6,173 bases of DNA from CAXMPK01 sp964195405. GTDB taxonomy: Bacteria; Actinomycetota; Acidimicrobiia; Spongiisociales; ZC4RG35. Below the pieces are notes generated by a model. The model was not told the origin of the DNA. It did no database searches and worked only from the letters and a program-made list of their open reading frames with translations. Positions 1 through 4,935 of the stretch are shown here, piece after piece (positions within the stretch are counted from its first letter, which is position 1; each line of letters opens with the position of its first letter). The DNA lies in assembly GCA_964195405.1 (NCBI GenBank), contig CAXMPK010000020.1:1-6173 (forward strand), given 5' to 3'. A program made the translations under genes and the position numbers.

Positions 1-8
1 GTCCGATA

Positions 9-194
9 TTAACTAACTTCACTGAATCCCCCTTTGAGGGCTTGTAAACCAATGAAACGGTACCCTCCCGAAGTTTCATCAACTTCACGAACTTCACTGT
101 TTCCCTGGACCGAAACGGTTAACTGGCCGGAAAGCCGTAGAGCCCTGTTGACCTGAGCAAACGGTTGGTTGACGGTGCCACGGTTCAGAATCAC
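9..194 (-). CDS. Weak hypothetical small ORF (61 aa)
   Basis: This is an open frame with a GTG start and TAA stop, divergent from the excalibur gene. I do not recognise the protein. It is hydrophilic, with no signal peptide or membrane segment, and contains the short repeats SEVREVDE and a terminal SEVS, which are encoded by the AACTTCAC repeat units read on the minus strand. No Shine-Dalgarno sequence precedes the GTG. Codon choice is not obviously biased. It could equally be a chance frame across a repeat-bearing intergenic region, so it is offered only as a possibility. Confidence 0.15.
   Translation of the reverse strand: MILNRGTVNQPFAQVNRALRLSGQLTVSVQGNSEVREVDETSGGYRFIGLQALKGGFSEVS
81..99. 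repeat. Tandem AACTTCAC repeat, 9-base period
   Basis: AACTTCACG at 81-89 is followed at once by AACTTCACTG at 90-99. A third copy, AACTTCACTG, lies at 15-24. The units sit in the gene-poor stretch ahead of the excalibur gene. They could be a regulator-binding array, or they may simply reflect repeated Ser-Glu-Val codons of the weak minus-strand ORF. No promoter boxes with good spacing were found next to them. Confidence 0.4.
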
Positions 195-231
195 TGCAAA
201 CAGAACAGAGACGGGAAGCCCCGCTCCCTTC

Positions 232-306
232 TTTCACTCCGTGAAATTTCTTCGAGTTGGAAGACTGGGTCATCGGGGCACAGTGGGTCGCCGTGCGGTG
301 AAAGTT
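232..306. repeat. Palindrome plus distal GTGAAAGTT element, copy 1
   Basis: TTTCACTCCGTGAAA at 232-246 is a 6-base inverted repeat around TCC. After 51 bases comes GTGAAAGTT (298-306). CTTTCAC (231-237) can pair with the near GTGAAA (241-246) or with the distant GTGAAAG (298-304), so two exclusive hairpins are possible. The same arrangement with the same spacing recurs at 2934-3008. It lies within the presumed 5' leader of the gene at 340, so a leader RNA or an operator is possible. The function is unknown. Confidence 0.5.
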
Positions 307-339
307 GGTGTCTATACGAGATGGGATGAGGTTGGGGAC

Positions 340-936
340 GTGAAGGCGGTCAGTTGGTTTAAGGGGCTAAGCACAAGGGGTAAGCAGGTTACGGTTGGGA
401 CTGTCGTGGTGCTTTCGGCTCTTGGAGGGCTGGCTGATGGTTCAACGCCGGAAGCGCAGCCGAGTTCACCTACGGTTTCTGCGCAAACTTCAGTGGCTTC
501 CACGTCGACTACTTCGGCTTCGACAACCACGAGTACATCCGCAGCGGTGGCGACCACTACGTCGAGTCCTTCTACCACAGCTGCTCCGACGTCGACGACC
601 TCTACTCCGAGTTCGACGTCTAGTACCACCACGACTGCTTCGACAACGACGTCCGCCCCAACCACGAGTACTACCTCAACGACGAGTGCTACCTCAACGA
701 CGAATACTACCTCGACCACAAGTACCACCACGACTCCGACCACTACGACGAAGCCACCAGTTACGACCACGACTATCCCCTCAAACCCTGGGGACACCAA
801 GAATTGCGGTGATTTTGCGACTTGGGCAGAGGCGCAAAGTTGGTTCGACTACTACTTCCCGTATTACGGCGACGTAGCGAGGCTTGACCAGGACAACGAT
901 GGCATCGCTTGCGAAGGTAACCCTGGAGCGCCCTGA
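340..936 (+). CDS. Excalibur-domain protein with Thr/Ser-rich stalk
   Basis: This predicted 198-aa surface protein has three parts. Residues 1-16 are basic (KAVSWFKGLSTRGKQ). Residues 17-32 form a hydrophobic segment (VTVGTVVVLSALGGLA), probably a signal anchor or uncleaved signal. From about 40 to 150 runs a low-complexity Thr/Ser/Pro/Ala linker, typical of extended cell-wall stalks. The C-terminal domain has Cys156 and the excalibur signature DQDNDGIACE, with D183, D185, D187, C191 and E192; Cys156 and Cys191 are likely disulfide partners. Excalibur domains are calcium-binding motifs related to EF-hand loops and are usual on extracellular bacterial proteins, often with nucleases, though no nuclease is fused here. 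The frame is open upstream to a TTG at 169. I chose GTG at 340 because GAGG (328-331) sits 8 bases before it and the hydrophobic segment is then properly N-terminal; GTG at 298 is an alternative. The gene converges on the anti-sigma gene, 25 bases away. Confidence 0.85.
   Translation: MKAVSWFKGLSTRGKQVTVGTVVVLSALGGLADGSTPEAQPSSPTVSAQTSVASTSTTSASTTTSTSAAVATTTSSPSTTAAPTSTTSTPSSTSSTTTTASTTTSAPTTSTTSTTSATSTTNTTSTTSTTTTPTTTTKPPVTTTTIPSNPGDTKNCGDFATWAEAQSWFDYYFPYYGDVARLDQDNDGIACEGNPGAP
670..723 (+). repeat. 18-base tandem repeat in the Thr/Ser stalk
   Basis: Three successive 18-base units, at 670-687, 688-705 and 706-723, share the core CTACCTCAACGACGA. The third unit has diverged (CTCGACCACAAG). 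They encode six-residue units of the type TTSTTS / ATSTTN / TTSTTS within the linker of the excalibur protein. The remaining linker is built from similar but irregular ACG, ACC, TCG and AGT codons, so stalk length may vary between strains by slippage or recombination. Confidence 0.75.
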
Positions 937-961
937 CAGCCGGCACCCTAAATCGCAGCCG

Positions 962-1600
962 TCAAGCCTCCGTGTCGAGCACCGTCTGGCTCGACGGGCT
1001 TTCGTCTTCGTCGAGAGGCTCGAGTGTCACCCAGAGTCGCGGGAAGTCGGCCCGCGACACCCCTGACCACAGTTCGATCTCGCCATCGGCGGTGAAGGTC
1101 CCAGCAGAGATGTGGAGCGGACCCTCACTCAGCCAGAGCTCGTATACGGAGCCGGACGGCGCAGGGTCGAGGCCCTCAATGGCCAGCACCATGCGGGTCC
1201 CGGCATCGGTATTCCAACCCGACACGGTTGAAGTAGCTCCCGGGGCGAGGTCCGTTCCCAGCATCGCCACCTCCCAATCGGCCGGCGGGGTTCGCAGCAC
1301 CGGATAGAGGCCGGCCGCGATCACGACTGCGGCGGCGGCTGCCATCAGCGACCGTGACCATCGCTCGAACCAGCTGGAGCCAACCTGGCGGTCTGCTTTC
1401 CGCCCGGAGATCAAGGCAACGACCTGATTCTCGAGCTCCAGAGGAGGTTCCTCCCAGATCACCGGGTCCATCAGAGCGCGCCGGCCGACTTCCAGATCGG
1501 CATGAACGGCACGACAAGATGCGCACCCGACAAGGTGGGTGCGGGTCACGTCACCTTCTTCGCCAGCAAGGTATCTTACCCGGAACTCGTCGCAGTTCAT
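962..1600 (-). CDS. RskA-like zinc-binding anti-sigma factor
   Basis: This 212-aa membrane protein is predicted to bind and silence the ECF sigma factor encoded just upstream. The cytoplasmic N-terminus has the zinc anti-sigma motif H22-x3-C26-x2-C29 (HLVGCASC), with Cys3 a likely fourth ligand. One membrane helix covers about residues 85-102 (LMAAAAAVVIAAGLYPVL). The outer part (about 108-205) resembles the RskA C-terminal domain: it has the pattern VSGWNTDAGTRMVLAIEGLDP followed by GSVYELWLSEG and a GTF...GEIELW strand. In this family the signal is usually relayed by regulated proteolysis, which cannot be seen here. Its ATG overlaps the sigma stop as ATGA, and no clear Shine-Dalgarno precedes it, so translational coupling to the sigma gene is likely. 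Its 3' end faces the excalibur gene. Confidence 0.9.
   Translation of the reverse strand: MNCDEFRVRYLAGEEGDVTRTHLVGCASCRAVHADLEVGRRALMDPVIWEEPPLELENQVVALISGRKADRQVGSSWFERWSRSLMAAAAAVVIAAGLYPVLRTPPADWEVAMLGTDLAPGATSTVSGWNTDAGTRMVLAIEGLDPAPSGSVYELWLSEGPLHISAGTFTADGEIELWSGVSRADFPRLWVTLEPLDEDESPSSQTVLDTEA
974..1015 (+). terminator. Possible terminator with alternative hairpins
   Basis: GTCGAGC (974-980) pairs perfectly with GCTCGAC (989-995) over an 8-base loop. CTCGACG (990-996) can instead pair with CGTCGAG (1009-1015). A modestly T-rich stretch, GGCTTTCGTCTT, follows the first hairpin. The structure begins about 37 bases after the excalibur stop and lies in the last codons of the convergent anti-sigma gene, so it could end the plus-strand transcript. 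There is no strong T-run, and part of the symmetry may be imposed by codons. Confidence 0.3.
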
Positions 1601-2139
1601 GCTGTCGCGTCTCGGAGATGGGATAGAAGTCCTGCCAGGCGCCGGTGGGCTCGGTATGAACGGGATTTCACCGTCCCTACGGGAAGACCGAGCCGGTCGG
1701 CCGTCTCCTCATGGGTGAACCCTAGATAGTGAGTGGCGTGCAGAATCTCGCGTTCATCTGGCGGTACTTGATCCAGAGCCGAGCGGACCTCCCAAATCTC
1801 CCACGTTCCTTCGAACGACTGTGAGAGAACCGCCACCTCGGGTTCGGTGGGATCGCTCGATTCGTGGCGTCGTTCCCGCCGGTAGAGATCGACGGTAACC
1901 CGCCGGGCGATCGCATACAGCCAGGGAGCGGGATCTCGATTCGGGTCGAATCGGCCTGCTGCCCTCCACGCTTGCAGGAAGGTCTGCTGCACTGCTTCCT
2001 CGGCGAGCCCGCGGTCGTTCAGGGACTGATAGGCCACGGTGAAGACCGCCCGGCCGTAACGGTCGTACAGCTCGCGCACAGCCCCGGAATCACCATCCCG
2101 GAACCGACGCATCACCTTCGAGCTGATTCGGTCGTTCAC
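1597..2139 (-). CDS. ECF-family RNA polymerase sigma factor
   Basis: This 180-aa sigma-70 protein has only regions 2 and 4, as in ECF sigma factors. Region 2 covers about residues 13-90: it runs from RFRDGDSGAVRELYDRYGR through AEEAVQQTFLQAWRAAGRFD (core polymerase contact and -10 recognition) to PWLYAIARRVTVDLYRRERR. Region 4 covers about 121-172, with the -35-reading helix-turn-helix THEETADRLGLPVGTVKSR. The family and the adjacent anti-sigma suggest a SigK/SigL-like group. The frame is open up to 2343, but that would run far into the lipoprotein gene. I chose GTG at 2139 because GGAG (2145-2148) lies 5 bases ahead and the protein then has the usual ECF length; GTG at 2142 and 2160 are alternatives. 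It lies 46 bases after the lipoprotein stop and overlaps the anti-sigma start, forming one operon. Confidence 0.93.
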   Translation of the reverse strand: MNDRISSKVMRRFRDGDSGAVRELYDRYGRAVFTVAYQSLNDRGLAEEAVQQTFLQAWRAAGRFDPNRDPAPWLYAIARRVTVDLYRRERRHESSDPTEPEVAVLSQSFEGTWEIWEVRSALDQVPPDEREILHATHYLGFTHEETADRLGLPVGTVKSRSYRAHRRLAGLLSHLRDATA

Positions 2140-2144
2140 CACGT

Positions 2145-2148
2145 CTCC
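2145..2148 (-). promoter_or_regulatory. Shine-Dalgarno GGAG for the sigma gene
   Basis: GGAG, read on the minus strand, lies 5 bases before the GTG at 2139. It is the only ribosome-binding match near the candidate starts and is the reason the longer open frame was shortened. Confidence 0.55.
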
Positions 2149-2185
2149 ATCTCGTCTCACGTTACCGGGGGTCAGTGGATCTGCC

Positions 2186-2680
2186 TCAACCGCCCAGGCC
2201 GATGCCGTCGCCTGCTGCATCGAGGACGTACCAAACCTCATTGACACCCTGACCGTTCGTGTCACCAGGAGCCGCATCATTAGCGAAGTAATAGAGCGGC
2301 CAACCGTTGTACGTGACCTGCTCAGAACCGTCGGTACGAGCAACCGATCCCATCAGGGCAGCATCCACACCATCACCAGCTTCGAAGTCGCCCACCAGCG
2401 GAGGCCAGAAACCCGCGCACTCGTCATAACAGACACTTTCACTCTGCTCATCAGGAGTAAACAAGTAGAGCACATTGCCGTCACCATCAACCAGGACCGA
2501 CCCCAACGACGAATCAGCCAACGCCACCAACCCGGCAGCTGGCTCGGGTTCTGTGGTGGTAGTGGTTGAAGCTTCAGCTGTTGCCAGCGGGTTCGTTATA
2601 GCCGGCTCGTCGGCACCGCTCGCGGTACACGCCGTTGCCACCATTGCCAGAATCGCCGCGATGGTTCCGATTCGTCTCAT
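2186..2680 (-). CDS. Lipoprotein_15 (COG4315-like) secreted-repeat lipoprotein
   Basis: This 164-aa predicted lipoprotein has the signal MRRIGTIAAILAMVATAC, with Cys18 as the likely lipid-modified residue; the lipobox ATAC lacks the usual Leu at -3. A Thr/Glu/Pro linker follows at about 30-50. The body shows the two halves of the secreted repeat of unknown function (Lipoprotein_15, PF03640). The first half, at about 59-95, has GSVLVDGDGNVLYLFTPDE, then C84-YDE-C88 and GFWPPL. The second, at about 122-157, has VTYNGWPLYYFANDAAPGD and NEVWYVLD. The biochemical role of this family is not established. The two close cysteines could form a disulfide. It is the first gene of the sigma/anti-sigma operon, so it may be a target or an envelope partner of that sigma factor. 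The start at 2680 is set by an excellent AGGAGG 7 bases upstream; the frame runs open to 2713. Confidence 0.9.
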   Translation of the reverse strand: MRRIGTIAAILAMVATACTASGADEPAITNPLATAEASTTTTTEPEPAAGLVALADSSLGSVLVDGDGNVLYLFTPDEQSESVCYDECAGFWPPLVGDFEAGDGVDAALMGSVARTDGSEQVTYNGWPLYYFANDAAPGDTNGQGVNEVWYVLDAAGDGIGLGG

Positions 2681-2687
2681 CGTCTCT

Positions 2688-2693
2688 CCTCCT
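2688..2693 (-). promoter_or_regulatory. Strong Shine-Dalgarno AGGAGG for the lipoprotein gene
   Basis: AGGAGG, read on the minus strand, lies 7 bases ahead of the ATG at 2680. This near-consensus site rules out the earlier start in the same frame at 2713 and suggests the lipoprotein is translated more efficiently than the sigma gene. Confidence 0.8.
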
Positions 2694-2711
2694 AAAAGGG
2701 GTTTCACCGTC

Positions 2712-2738
2712 AATACGTACGCGAGGGCTAATCGGTTC
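2712..2738 (-). promoter_or_regulatory. Candidate ECF promoter of the lipoprotein-sigma operon
   Basis: Read on the minus strand, GAACC (2734-2738) is followed after 16 bases by CGTATT (2712-2717), and the ATG lies 31 bases further on. ECF sigma factors commonly read a GAAC-type -35 box and a CGT-type -10 box at this spacing, so the operon may be positively autoregulated. No second copy with the same spacing was found in the window, so the motif rests on one example. Confidence 0.35.
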
Positions 2739-2807
2739 TCGGTGGTGTTAGTAGGCTGCCGTCTGGAGCCGAAAAGCCGGTCCCGCTGGGAGGCGTCTTC
2801 CCCAGAG

Positions 2808-2841
2808 AGGGGTCCCTACCTGCGGGTAGGGACCCCTTCTT
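2808..2841. terminator. Perfect 12-bp hairpin, possible bidirectional terminator
   Basis: GGGGTCCCTACC (2809-2820) and GGTAGGGACCCC (2825-2836) pair without mismatch over a TGCG loop, and a flanking A-T pair (2808/2837) extends the stem. The plus-strand continuation is TTCTT; the minus-strand continuation is TCTCT. It lies between the sigma operon and the gene-poor region, and no convincing plus-strand gene ends just before it. It may insulate the sigma operon promoter from minus-strand transcripts coming from 2842-3600, or end an unannotated RNA. Confidence 0.6.
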
Positions 2842-2933
2842 GGTTGGCTCCGTCGCTTTGTTAGCTGCTTCTTTCACAGGCTAGAGGTCCTATTGCTTCA
2901 AAGTAGAGTGCGGCCTGGATCTCTGGCCCTTCC

Positions 2934-3008
2934 TTTCACTCCGTGAAAATCCTTTGGGCTAAGGGCCGTGTCTCCGTGGGTTTTTGCTGTCAGCGATCCG
3001 TGAAAGTT
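2934..3008. repeat. Palindrome plus distal GTGAAAGTT element, copy 2
   Basis: TTTCACTCCGTGAAA (2934-2948) and GTGAAAGTT (3000-3008) match the element at 232-306 exactly, with the same 66-base offset between motif starts. The 17 bases after the palindrome show 8 identities, 8 transitions and only 1 transversion against copy 1, which points to common descent or a conserved structure; the rest of the spacer is poorly conserved. A further CTTTCAC lies at 2871-2877. Here no convincing gene follows the element. Confidence 0.5.
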
Positions 3009-3140
3009 TGATGCGGTCCAGCACTAATGGTTGTGGCGAGTCTTCTTGGTCTCTGGCCGTCTCAGGCCATGAGGAACCCGGTAGGCCTGCGGAGCCCGAA
3101 GCCTGGCACGTATGCACGGGGGAGACACCACTGTCAGTTC

Positions 3141-3159
3141 ACCTAGGCTACGCCTGGGT
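3141..3159. other. Short hairpin in the gene-poor region
   Basis: ACCTAGGC (3141-3148) pairs with GCCTGGGT (3152-3159) over a TAC loop, giving 8 pairs including one G-T. A smaller symmetric GACGTTCGTC follows directly. Neither is followed by a T-run. They may be part of a structured RNA or chance. Confidence 0.3.
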
Positions 3160-3386
3160 TCGACGTTCGTCCTTACCCTGCCAGCTCCGCCAAAGAACCC
3201 GACCCGCCCTTTTCGACAAATCGGAGGCTAGTCGGATCCTTCGGTACCTGCTCGCCTGTGTCAGGTTGACAAACTCGACAAGGTGCCCTCGCTGAGCCTT
3301 CCTGAGGCGATCCGAGCCGGACATGTTACGGCCTAATCTGGTGGGTACGGCTCGAACCCGTTGAGGAGATTGGTCTCGGCGTCGGT

Positions 3387-3530
3387 GTGGTCTGGTTTGG
3401 CGTTCCCAAGTGGCTGGCATTAGCCCATCAGGGCGTGGGGGTGGCGATGTTCGGTTTCGCCGTCGCCATTGTTTACGGATTCACTGGCCGAACCGCCGCC
3501 GTCCGCCACGTCGACTCGGCTAACAAATAA
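3387..3530 (+). CDS. Small hydrophobic protein or C-terminal remnant of a membrane protein
   Basis: From the GTG at 3387 this encodes 47 residues ending TAA: VVWFGVPKWLALAHQ, then GVGVAMFGFAVAIVYGFTGR, then the polar tail TAAVRHVDSANK. The frame stays open upstream to a TGA at 3303, adding a plausible lead of about 27 residues (CYGLIWWVRLEPVEEIGLGVG), but this part has no ATG, GTG or TTG. One or two membrane helices are likely, with a His-Gln pair between them and a positively charged end. About 72% of its third positions are G or C, as expected for coding DNA here. The nearest ribosome-binding match, GAGGAG (3363-3368), lies 18 bases before the GTG, which is too far. It may be a decayed 3' end of a longer membrane-protein gene; the LALAHQ pattern recalls His-containing helices of heme-binding membrane proteins such as heme A synthase, but that is only a guess. 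Confidence 0.35.
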   Translation: MVWFGVPKWLALAHQGVGVAMFGFAVAIVYGFTGRTAAVRHVDSANK

Positions 3531-3536
3531 CACCAG

Positions 3537-3567
3537 CAGGGGGCGCCTTGAGTTAGTTGGCCCTCTG
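3537..3567. terminator. Weak hairpin between convergent genes
   Basis: CAGGGGGC (3537-3544) pairs with GCCCTCTG (3560-3567), 8 pairs with one G-T, over a 15-base loop. It lies just after the small plus-strand ORF and 69 bases beyond the stop of the minus-strand thioredoxin-like gene. The minus-strand side runs into CTGGTGTTATTTGTT, the plus-strand side into TCGGTTCTCT. A second stem, AGACG-ACAAC-CGTCT (3581-3595), stands next to it. Either could serve the three-gene minus-strand operon. Confidence 0.3.
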
Positions 3568-3635
3568 TCGGTTCTCTAGGAGACGACAACCGTCTTCAGG
3601 TTTAGGAACTCCTGCACTCCGATGTGGGATTCGTA

Positions 3636-4538
3636 TCAACCGAGGGCTTTTCGTAGCTCAGCTCCAGCCATGACCCCTTCGAAGCGGGCGGAAACTAGGC
3701 CGGACTTGTCGATGACGAACACCCAAGGCTCCGATGGCAAGTTCCAGAAGTCTGGACCCATGGCTGGTGCAAGATGGTTGCCGTCGGGGACGAAGTCTGG
3801 TTCGTTGATGCCGAGGTAGACCTCGACGTGGATGAATTCCACATCAGGAAAGTCGGTTGCAACTTCCTTCGTGATGTCGAGCAGCGGTCCGCATGCAGCG
3901 GACGAGCAGAAGGCTGGCGTTGCGAAGACGACGACGGTCTGGCGTCCGGAGGCTATCGCTTGGTCCAGACTGGTTTGATAGAACCGGAGGTCGGGTTCCT
4001 GATCCGACGTGATGGATTCGATGGGGCCGCTGCTCACAGTCGGCGTCGGCAGTGAAGGAGCCGGGTCGCCGATGCCTGGCGCGGCCGTCTGCTCGTTCAC
4101 AAGAAATTGCGCAATGGCAGGGGCGGGGCCTTCCTCGGGAACTACGGCTAAGAGCCAGCGGCCTGCTTCGTCGAGCTCGAGTTCCGCTCGCCACAGCCCG
4201 ATGACGTCTTCGATGATCCACGTCCACACTGGCTGGATGGTTATCGTGTCCTCGGGCCTTGATGCCGGAGCTACCACCACTGACAAGAGAGTCTCGGGTG
4301 ATCCGAGGCGGGCACCGTCGGGTCCCACAACGCCGATCAGAATCCGCGAGTGCCCGGTTCCGATGTCTGCGTTGGCGATGACGGAAATGCTTCCTTCGGG
4401 GAAGTCCGTCTTGGGGTCAGAACTGCAGCCGGTGAGTACGATCGCCGCTAGAGCAAGAACGAGAACTAGGGGGCGAACCCGAGTCCTGGCCCAGATAGGA
4501 CGTGATGGCGGCATGGTCTGGGTTGCGTCATGAGTCAT
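3636..4538 (-). CDS. Thioredoxin-fold lipoprotein with CX4C motif
   Basis: This 300-aa predicted lipoprotein has a basic N-terminus (RPIWARTRVRP), a hydrophobic stretch LVLVLALAAIVL and the lipobox LTGC, with Cys38 as the lipid site. Residues about 45-150 form a beta-rich domain (SISVIANADIGTG..RILIGVVGPDG) of unknown role, followed by a Pro-rich linker. The C-terminal thioredoxin-like domain (about 180-300) has QTVVVFATPAFCSSAACGPLLD. Its cysteines, C211 and C216, are spaced CX4C instead of the usual CXXC, at the position of the thioredoxin active site. Then come VEFIHVEVYL and EPWVFVIDKSGLVSARFEG, where Pro271 may be the conserved cis-proline. A role in extracytoplasmic thiol redox or copper transfer is inferred. 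The start is set by GGAGG 6 bases upstream, and it overlaps the preceding gene by 11 bases. The stop is followed by a gene-poor convergent region. Confidence 0.85.
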   Translation of the reverse strand: MTHDATQTMPPSRPIWARTRVRPLVLVLALAAIVLTGCSSDPKTDFPEGSISVIANADIGTGHSRILIGVVGPDGARLGSPETLLSVVVAPASRPEDTITIQPVWTWIIEDVIGLWRAELELDEAGRWLLAVVPEEGPAPAIAQFLVNEQTAAPGIGDPAPSLPTPTVSSGPIESITSDQEPDLRFYQTSLDQAIASGRQTVVVFATPAFCSSAACGPLLDITKEVATDFPDVEFIHVEVYLGINEPDFVPDGNHLAPAMGPDFWNLPSEPWVFVIDKSGLVSARFEGVMAGAELRKALG

Positions 4539-4935
4539 GGGAGTCCTCCAGATAGGTGGCTTGTAGTTGACCGTCGTCAAGTATCACGTAGTCGACGGTG
4601 ATGGGCTCCCCACTTATCAGATGGTCGCGCACATGGGAGACGGGCCCTCCGTCGAACTTCGCCCCCTCTGCGACGCTGAAGCTCATTGTTGTTCCGTCCT
4701 TCGTCAGGATCTCGAGGTGTGTTGTTGCAGTGAGGTCGCCTTCAACGGCGATGAGAACGCCCGTCACGCTGGCGTCAGACTCCGTGTCGTCATGGTCGAC
4801 TGAGCCGTGATCAGCGGGTGGGTCAGTTGTTTCAGTCGTGTTGTCGGCTGAAACACAGGCTGCAGACAACAGTACGAGTGTCAGGATCGCCGCAGGGGCG
4901 ACGAGGTATCCGAGTCGATTAAGTAGTGCCTTCAT
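4528..4935 (-). CDS. Small exported lipoprotein with a beta-rich domain
   Basis: This 135-aa predicted lipoprotein has the signal MKALLNRLGYLVAPAAILTLVLLSAAC, with Cys27 as the probable lipid site, then an Asp/His/Thr-rich linker (NTTETTDPPADHGSVDHDD). The domain at about 56-130 begins SVTGVLIAVEGDLTATTHLEILTKDG and continues TMSFSVAEGAKFDGGPVSHVRDHLISGEPITVDYVILDDG. It looks like a small beta-barrel (OB-like) domain with a conserved-looking GGPVSHVRDHL segment. I cannot name the family or its ligand; the His/Asp-rich linker could bind metal. The start ATG overlaps the stop of the cupredoxin gene as ATGA, and the only upstream ribosome-binding match (AGGA, 4947-4950) is 11 bases away, so coupling to the upstream gene is likely. 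It sits between a copper protein and a thioredoxin-fold protein. Confidence 0.8.
   Translation of the reverse strand: MKALLNRLGYLVAPAAILTLVLLSAACVSADNTTETTDPPADHGSVDHDDTESDASVTGVLIAVEGDLTATTHLEILTKDGTTMSFSVAEGAKFDGGPVSHVRDHLISGEPITVDYVILDDGQLQATYLEDSHDS
4545..4549 (-). promoter_or_regulatory. Shine-Dalgarno GGAGG for the thioredoxin-like gene
   Basis: GGAGG, read on the minus strand, lies 6 bases ahead of the ATG at 4538 and inside the last codons of the upstream lipoprotein gene. It favours that ATG over the frame-open start at 4580 and the later ATG at 4514, which lack such a site. Confidence 0.7.

Larger units (their letters stand above)
2842..3386. other. Gene-poor stretch
   Basis: No frame on either strand here has a protein that looks real: the longest, at 2984-3295 (+) and within 3148-3420 (-), are Arg/Ser-rich, lack ribosome-binding sites and resemble no known family. 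I found no tRNA cloverleaf, SRP, RNase P or tmRNA signature. What it does hold is the second copy of the palindrome element (2934-3008), a hairpin (3141-3159), a lone TTGACA at 3267-3272 without a matching -10 box, and, from about 3306, the open frame leading into the small hydrophobic ORF. Confidence 0.5.

Noticed and set aside
169..339. N-terminal extension of the excalibur protein from TTG at 169
   Set aside because: It would place the hydrophobic anchor about 75 residues in, lacks a ribosome-binding site, and crosses the palindrome element; GTG at 340 fits better.
312..800. Long Val-rich minus-strand frame
   Set aside because: It is the antisense of the Thr/Ser-rich stalk; the repeated GTC/GTT codons are a by-product of ACG/ACC repeats.
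2140..2343. Longer sigma factor starting at 2343
   Set aside because: It would overlap the lipoprotein coding sequence by over 150 bases on the same strand, and the extra residues are not sigma-like; a ribosome-binding site supports 2139.
2857..2865. Integron attC-type core site
   Set aside because: GTTAGCT does not fit the GTTRRRY core and no partner RYYYAAC box was found at a suitable distance.
3150..3192. tmRNA-like or tRNA-like 3' end (GGGTTCGAC followed by CCAGCTCCGCCA)
   Set aside because: The T-arm stem does not pair, no matching 5' acceptor strand was found upstream, and no tag-peptide frame is visible.
2984..3295. 103-aa plus-strand ORF
   Set aside because: Arg/Ser-rich composition, no ribosome-binding site, no recognisable motif; likely a chance frame in the gene-poor region.
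3335..3358. Minus-strand tRNA T-arm (GGGTTCGAGCC followed by CCACCA)
   Set aside because: The T-stem has a G-G mismatch and no acceptor or anticodon arms were found in the expected positions.
2857..3527. Inverted pair TTTGTTAGC / GCTAACAAA as ends of a mobile element
   Set aside because: Only 9 bases match, no flanking target duplication was seen and no transposase or integrase lies between them.
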